A DNA stretch of 8,086 bases. It comes from Deltaproteobacteria bacterium. GTDB taxonomy: Bacteria > Desulfobacterota > Desulfomonilia > UBA1062. Below, one piece after another: positions 5,473 through 8,086 of the stretch. The first letter of the stretch is position 1; each line of letters begins with the position of its first letter. Made by a program: the position numbers and the translations under genes. The notes below the pieces were generated by a model. The model had not been told where the DNA came from. It made no database searches and worked only from the letters and a program-made list of their open reading frames with translations. Location of the stretch: assembly GCA_016934135.1 (NCBI GenBank), contig JAFGTK010000156.1:1-8086 (forward strand). The letters are read 5' to 3'.

Positions 5473-6486
5473 ATGAAAGGGATAATAAGAATAATCTGTC
5501 TGGCTTGTGTATTAGCAGCCCTGGGAGCGCCGGTCCATGCTTATGTGACAGTGCTGCTGTACCATAAGTTCGATGAGGCGGATTCCCCTTCCACATCGAC
5601 CCCGACTGAGATGTTCAGGCAGCAGATGGATTATCTGAAGGTGGAAGGCTACCAGGTGATATCCATGGACTGTCTTTTCGAGTGCATCTCAGGGAAAAAG
5701 CCGCTGCCTGAAAAGGCCGTGGTTATAACGATAGATGACGGATATCTTTCCGAATATACCCAAGCAGTACCTGTACTGAAAGAACACGGCTTCCCTTTTT
5801 GTATCTTTGTCTTCACCCGCGCTGTGGGATCCCGTAATTACATGACCTGGGATCAGCTTCATGAGGTTCTGTCATCGGGCGGGGATGTGGGGAGTCATAC
5901 GCACACCCATCCCCGGCTTACAGATGTCCCGCCCGGCGAGATCGAAAAGGAATGTATGGTATCCAAAAGGATCCTGGAAGAAAAACTGGGGATCGAGGCA
6001 AAATGGTTTGCCTATCCCTTCGGCGAATACGATGATGCGGTACGCTCTGCCGGTATAAAGGCAGGCTACAGGCTTCTGCTGACTTCTGATCCGGGCAGTG
6101 TGGGTCCGCAGACCAAGTGCGATCTCGTTCCCCGGCAGGCCATTGTTGGACATAACATGAATATGAAGCGGTTCAGGGAAAAGCTCGAGCAGCCGCCCCT
6201 CGCTGTTGCCGGGAGGTCTCCGGAGCGCGGCAGGCTGGAAAGCAGGGAGCTCAAGGAGATCTCAATAACCATTGCGGATCCCGGCAGCTATCATCCAGGG
6301 CAGGTACAGATGTTTCTCTCGGAAAAGGGCAGGCTCGATACGCACTTTGATCCTGTAAAGGGAACGCTGGTCTGCAAAGAAACCATTGCGCTTACCAGAA
6401 AGGTGAACAGGATCATTACGACAGCCCGGCGAAAATCAGACAACCTCTTTGCCATGGATTCATATATGATCGTATTGCCTGAATAG
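5473..6486 (+). CDS. Secreted polysaccharide deacetylase (NodB homology, PgaB/IcaB-like N-terminal domain)
   Basis: This 337-aa carbohydrate esterase family 4 protein removes N- or O-acetyl groups from a glycan outside the cytoplasm. MKGIIRIICLACVLAALGAPVHA forms a signal peptide with likely cleavage after A23. The catalytic signatures are complete: TIDDG (86-90) with D88/D89, the metal-binding HTHTH with H142 and H146, and YPFG (181-184). LLYHKF (28-33) and the QM..L...GY pattern resemble poly-GlcNAc deacetylases of the PgaB/IcaB type. Residues about 258-337 form an extra domain that looks like a beta sandwich (alternating hydrophobics, FDPVKGTL) and is not part of the NodB fold. Start ATG 5473 is preferred over the in-frame ATG 5437, because it begins a proper signal peptide and has GAGG upstream. 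It lies 13 bp after the Bax-like gene. The substrate is unknown. Confidence 0.9.
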   Translation: MKGIIRIICLACVLAALGAPVHAYVTVLLYHKFDEADSPSTSTPTEMFRQQMDYLKVEGYQVISMDCLFECISGKKPLPEKAVVITIDDGYLSEYTQAVPVLKEHGFPFCIFVFTRAVGSRNYMTWDQLHEVLSSGGDVGSHTHTHPRLTDVPPGEIEKECMVSKRILEEKLGIEAKWFAYPFGEYDDAVRSAGIKAGYRLLLTSDPGSVGPQTKCDLVPRQAIVGHNMNMKRFREKLEQPPLAVAGRSPERGRLESRELKEISITIADPGSYHPGQVQMFLSEKGRLDTHFDPVKGTLVCKETIALTRKVNRIITTARRKSDNLFAMDSYMIVLPE

Positions 6487-6539
6487 TTCATCCAAGTTAG
6501 GGCTTGAATCAGACCATTAAATGTGACTAGATCCTGAAC

Positions 6540-7004
6540 ATGATACCATTGGACAGTAAAGACAAGGCAATCCTTGCCCTGGCCCAGGGAGATCTGCCCA
6601 TTCAGAAAAGGCCGTTTGATGCATGGGCATCCCAGCTGGGCATGGATGTTCATGAACTGCTTGAACGCCTGGACAGGCTCAGGGACAAAGGGATAATCAG
6701 GGACATAAAGGCCGTACTCCGGCATCAGAGTGCAGGGTTTTCCCGCGGCGCCATGGTGGCATGGGCTGTTCCGGAGGGTATGGTGGACGAGATCGGTAGC
6801 CGGATTGCAGACAACACCCTTGTCACGCACTGTTATGAAAGGCCTGCATTCAGCCCATATAATATTTTTTCCATGATTCACGGCCGCAGCCAGGCAGAGG
6901 TGGAAGGTGTTATCGCTGAGATCGCTTCTGCCACGGGCATTAATGATTACCAGGTCTTCTGGAGCGTGAAGGAATTGAAAAAGACTTCCAGGAAATATTT
7001 CTGA
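6540..7004 (+). CDS. ahbB: Siroheme decarboxylase subunit, AhbB-like (Lrp/AsnC fold)
   Basis: This 154-aa protein has an AsnC/Lrp-type winged helix at about 5-52 and an alpha/beta RAM-like domain at about 66-145. The features AQGDLPIQKRPF, the AVLRHQSAGF segment (58-67), AMVAW, and the ending VKELKKTSRKYF match the siroheme decarboxylase/NirDLGH family rather than DNA-binding Lrp regulators. With AhbA, AhbB decarboxylates siroheme to 12,18-didecarboxysiroheme in the alternative haem pathway, or in d1-haem synthesis for Nir versions. R61/H62 are in the region where active-site basic residues lie in the family. hemL follows 15 bp downstream, supporting a tetrapyrrole role. No AhbA partner is visible here. 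Start ATG 6540 fits the family N-terminus but lacks a clear ribosome-binding site. The exact subunit letter is less certain than the family; automated annotation often calls such genes AsnC regulators. Confidence 0.82.
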   Translation: MIPLDSKDKAILALAQGDLPIQKRPFDAWASQLGMDVHELLERLDRLRDKGIIRDIKAVLRHQSAGFSRGAMVAWAVPEGMVDEIGSRIADNTLVTHCYERPAFSPYNIFSMIHGRSQAEVEGVIAEIASATGINDYQVFWSVKELKKTSRKYF

Positions 7005-7011
7005 GAAGGGG
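7003..7011 (+). promoter_or_regulatory. Shine-Dalgarno deciding the GTG start of hemL
   Basis: GAGAAGGGG overlaps the ahbB stop codon and lies 8 nt before GTG 7020. The nearby ATG 7013 is out of frame and meets a stop after six codons, and in-frame ATG 7035 has no comparable site, so GTG is favoured. Confidence 0.7.
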
Positions 7012-7019
7012 TATGGCAA

Positions 7020-8086
7020 GTGAAGAATTCTGATATGTTTGACAAAGCAAAGCAGTTTATCCCCGGCGGGGTCAATTCCCCGGTGAGGGCATTCAAAAAA
7101 GTCGGGGGTACTCCGCGATTCATCGACAGGGCACAGGGCGCCTATCTTTACGACGTAGAGGGAAACGCATATATCGATCATGTACTCTCCTGGGGGCCGA
7201 TGATCCTCGGGCATGGCAGTCAAGCGGTTGTCGATGCAGTGAGCAGGCAGGCGAAGCAGGGTATGAGTTACGGGGCCCCGACCGAGGCCGAGGTCCTTAT
7301 GGCGGAACTGATCTGCTCGGCTGTTTCATCCATTGACAGGGTGAGGTTTGTGAATTCGGGTACAGAAGCGACCATGAGCGCGATCAGGCTTGCCAGGGCA
7401 TTTACCGGCAGGGAACTCGTGGTCAAGTTCGAGGGCTGCTACCACGGTCATGTCGACTCTCTGCTTGTAAAGGCAGGTTCAGGGGCGCTGACCTTCGGTC
7501 TTCCGGACACATCAGGGGTCCCTGATGCGATTGCAGCCACAACAGCCGTGATTACGTATAATGATATCAATGGATTCGAAAGATTCATGAATGAACACGG
7601 TCAGAAGGTTGCAGCGGTTATCGTCGAACCTGTTGCCGGGAATATGGGTGTGGTTCTTCCCATACCGGGTTTTCTGGAAAGGCTGCGGGAACTGACCGAA
7701 TCGAACGGATCGCTGCTTGTCTTCGATGAGGTGATAACGGGCTTCAGATTCTGTTTCGGCGGGTACCAGGATCTTATCGGGATCAGCCCTGACCTCACCT
7801 GTCTCGGCAAGATAATAGGCGGGGGCATGCCGGTCGGTGCATTCGGCGGCAGGGATGATATCATGAAAATGCTCGCGCCCGACGGGCCGGTGTATCAGGC
7901 AGGCACGCTTTCGGGAAATCCGCTGGCAATGGCTGCAGGCCTTGCCACATTGAGAAAGCTCAAGGAACTCTCCCCCTATGGGAATCTTGAAAAATCAATG
8001 GATCAGCTCATGGAATCGTTCAGGAACAGCGCAAAAAGGGCAGGTATCCCTTTCAGTGTCAATAAAACGGGATCCATGGCAGGGAT
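7020..8086 (+). CDS. hemL: Glutamate-1-semialdehyde 2,1-aminomutase, 3'-truncated by the window end
   Basis: The first 355 codons of a normally about 425-aa PLP enzyme are present, uninterrupted, to the window edge. HemL converts glutamate-1-semialdehyde to 5-aminolevulinate, the first tetrapyrrole precursor of the C5 pathway. Diagnostic features are FIPGGVNSPVRAF (13-25), the phosphate-binding SGTEA (113-117), GCYHGH (139-144), the PLP-contacting FDEV with D236, and the Schiff-base lysine K264 in CLGKIIGGGMPVGAFGG. The late GTLSGNPLAM (295-304) is also intact. Translation probably starts at GTG 7020, giving MKNSDMF; this N-terminus matches HemL family members. It lies 15 bp after ahbB and is presumably in the same operon, joining an early and a late tetrapyrrole step. 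Nothing suggests it is broken; it simply leaves the window. Confidence 0.96.
   Translation, partial: MKNSDMFDKAKQFIPGGVNSPVRAFKKVGGTPRFIDRAQGAYLYDVEGNAYIDHVLSWGPMILGHGSQAVVDAVSRQAKQGMSYGAPTEAEVLMAELICSAVSSIDRVRFVNSGTEATMSAIRLARAFTGRELVVKFEGCYHGHVDSLLVKAGSGALTFGLPDTSGVPDAIAATTAVITYNDINGFERFMNEHGQKVAAVIVEPVAGNMGVVLPIPGFLERLRELTESNGSLLVFDEVITGFRFCFGGYQDLIGISPDLTCLGKIIGGGMPVGAFGGRDDIMKMLAPDGPVYQAGTLSGNPLAMAAGLATLRKLKELSPYGNLEKSMDQLMESFRNSAKRAGIPFSVNKTGSMAG

Noticed and set aside
6487..6539. Promoter or terminator between the deacetylase and ahbB
   Set aside because: TTGAAT at 6504-6509 has no matching -10 at 16-18 bp, and no hairpin with a T-run is present.
6291..7223. Open frame of 310 codons on the minus strand, antisense across the deacetylase end, ahbB and the hemL start
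   Set aside because: It spans three well-supported genes on the other strand and shows no family motif; a shadow frame.

Overview
The window looks like a chromosomal housekeeping stretch from a Gram-negative bacterium of the Desulfobacterota (former Deltaproteobacteria) type. Three things suggest this. An Fo-only ATP synthase operon (atpZ-atpI-atpB-atpE) is kept apart from the F1 genes. The c subunit has an N-terminal signal-like extension and a Q/E-S/Y ion-site signature. A siroheme-decarboxylase-type ahbB sits next to hemL, as expected for the alternative haem pathway of sulfate reducers and relatives. These are family-level inferences; the species is not identified. I see no mobile element, CRISPR array, tRNA or rRNA gene.

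Layout. The left half is on the minus strand. Bases 1-171 lie downstream of glnS and hold only weak inverted repeats. glnS (172-2298) encodes a glutaminyl-tRNA synthetase fused to a C-terminal MetRS/Trbp111-type tRNA-binding OB domain. A 275-bp spacer (2299-2573) holds three inverted repeats and a weak candidate glnS promoter, plus an 11-bp hairpin just after atpE. The Fo operon follows, transcribed right to left from about 4440: atpZ (4157-4402), atpI (3790-4173), atpB (3081-3788) and atpE (2574-2927). The first three genes overlap or almost abut. atpB and atpE are separated by a 153-bp spacer with a perfect 14-bp stem flanked by T-tracts.

The right half is on the plus strand. After a 268-bp divergent intergenic region come a Bax-type glucosaminidase-domain protein (4671-5459) and, 13 bp later, a secreted polysaccharide deacetylase (5473-6486). 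The two probably form an envelope-glycan pair. Next is a haem pair: ahbB (6540-7004) and, 15 bp later, hemL, which starts at GTG 7020 and runs off the window end.

Functionally the window joins translation (GlnRS), membrane energy conversion (Fo sector), cell-wall or exopolysaccharide remodelling, and tetrapyrrole synthesis (HemL at the start, AhbB in the siroheme branch). I found no clearly new multi-gene system. The points most worth a second look are the GlnRS fusion, an extra buried-looking glutamate in the c subunit, the atpB-atpE hairpin, and the inverted-repeat cluster upstream of glnS.
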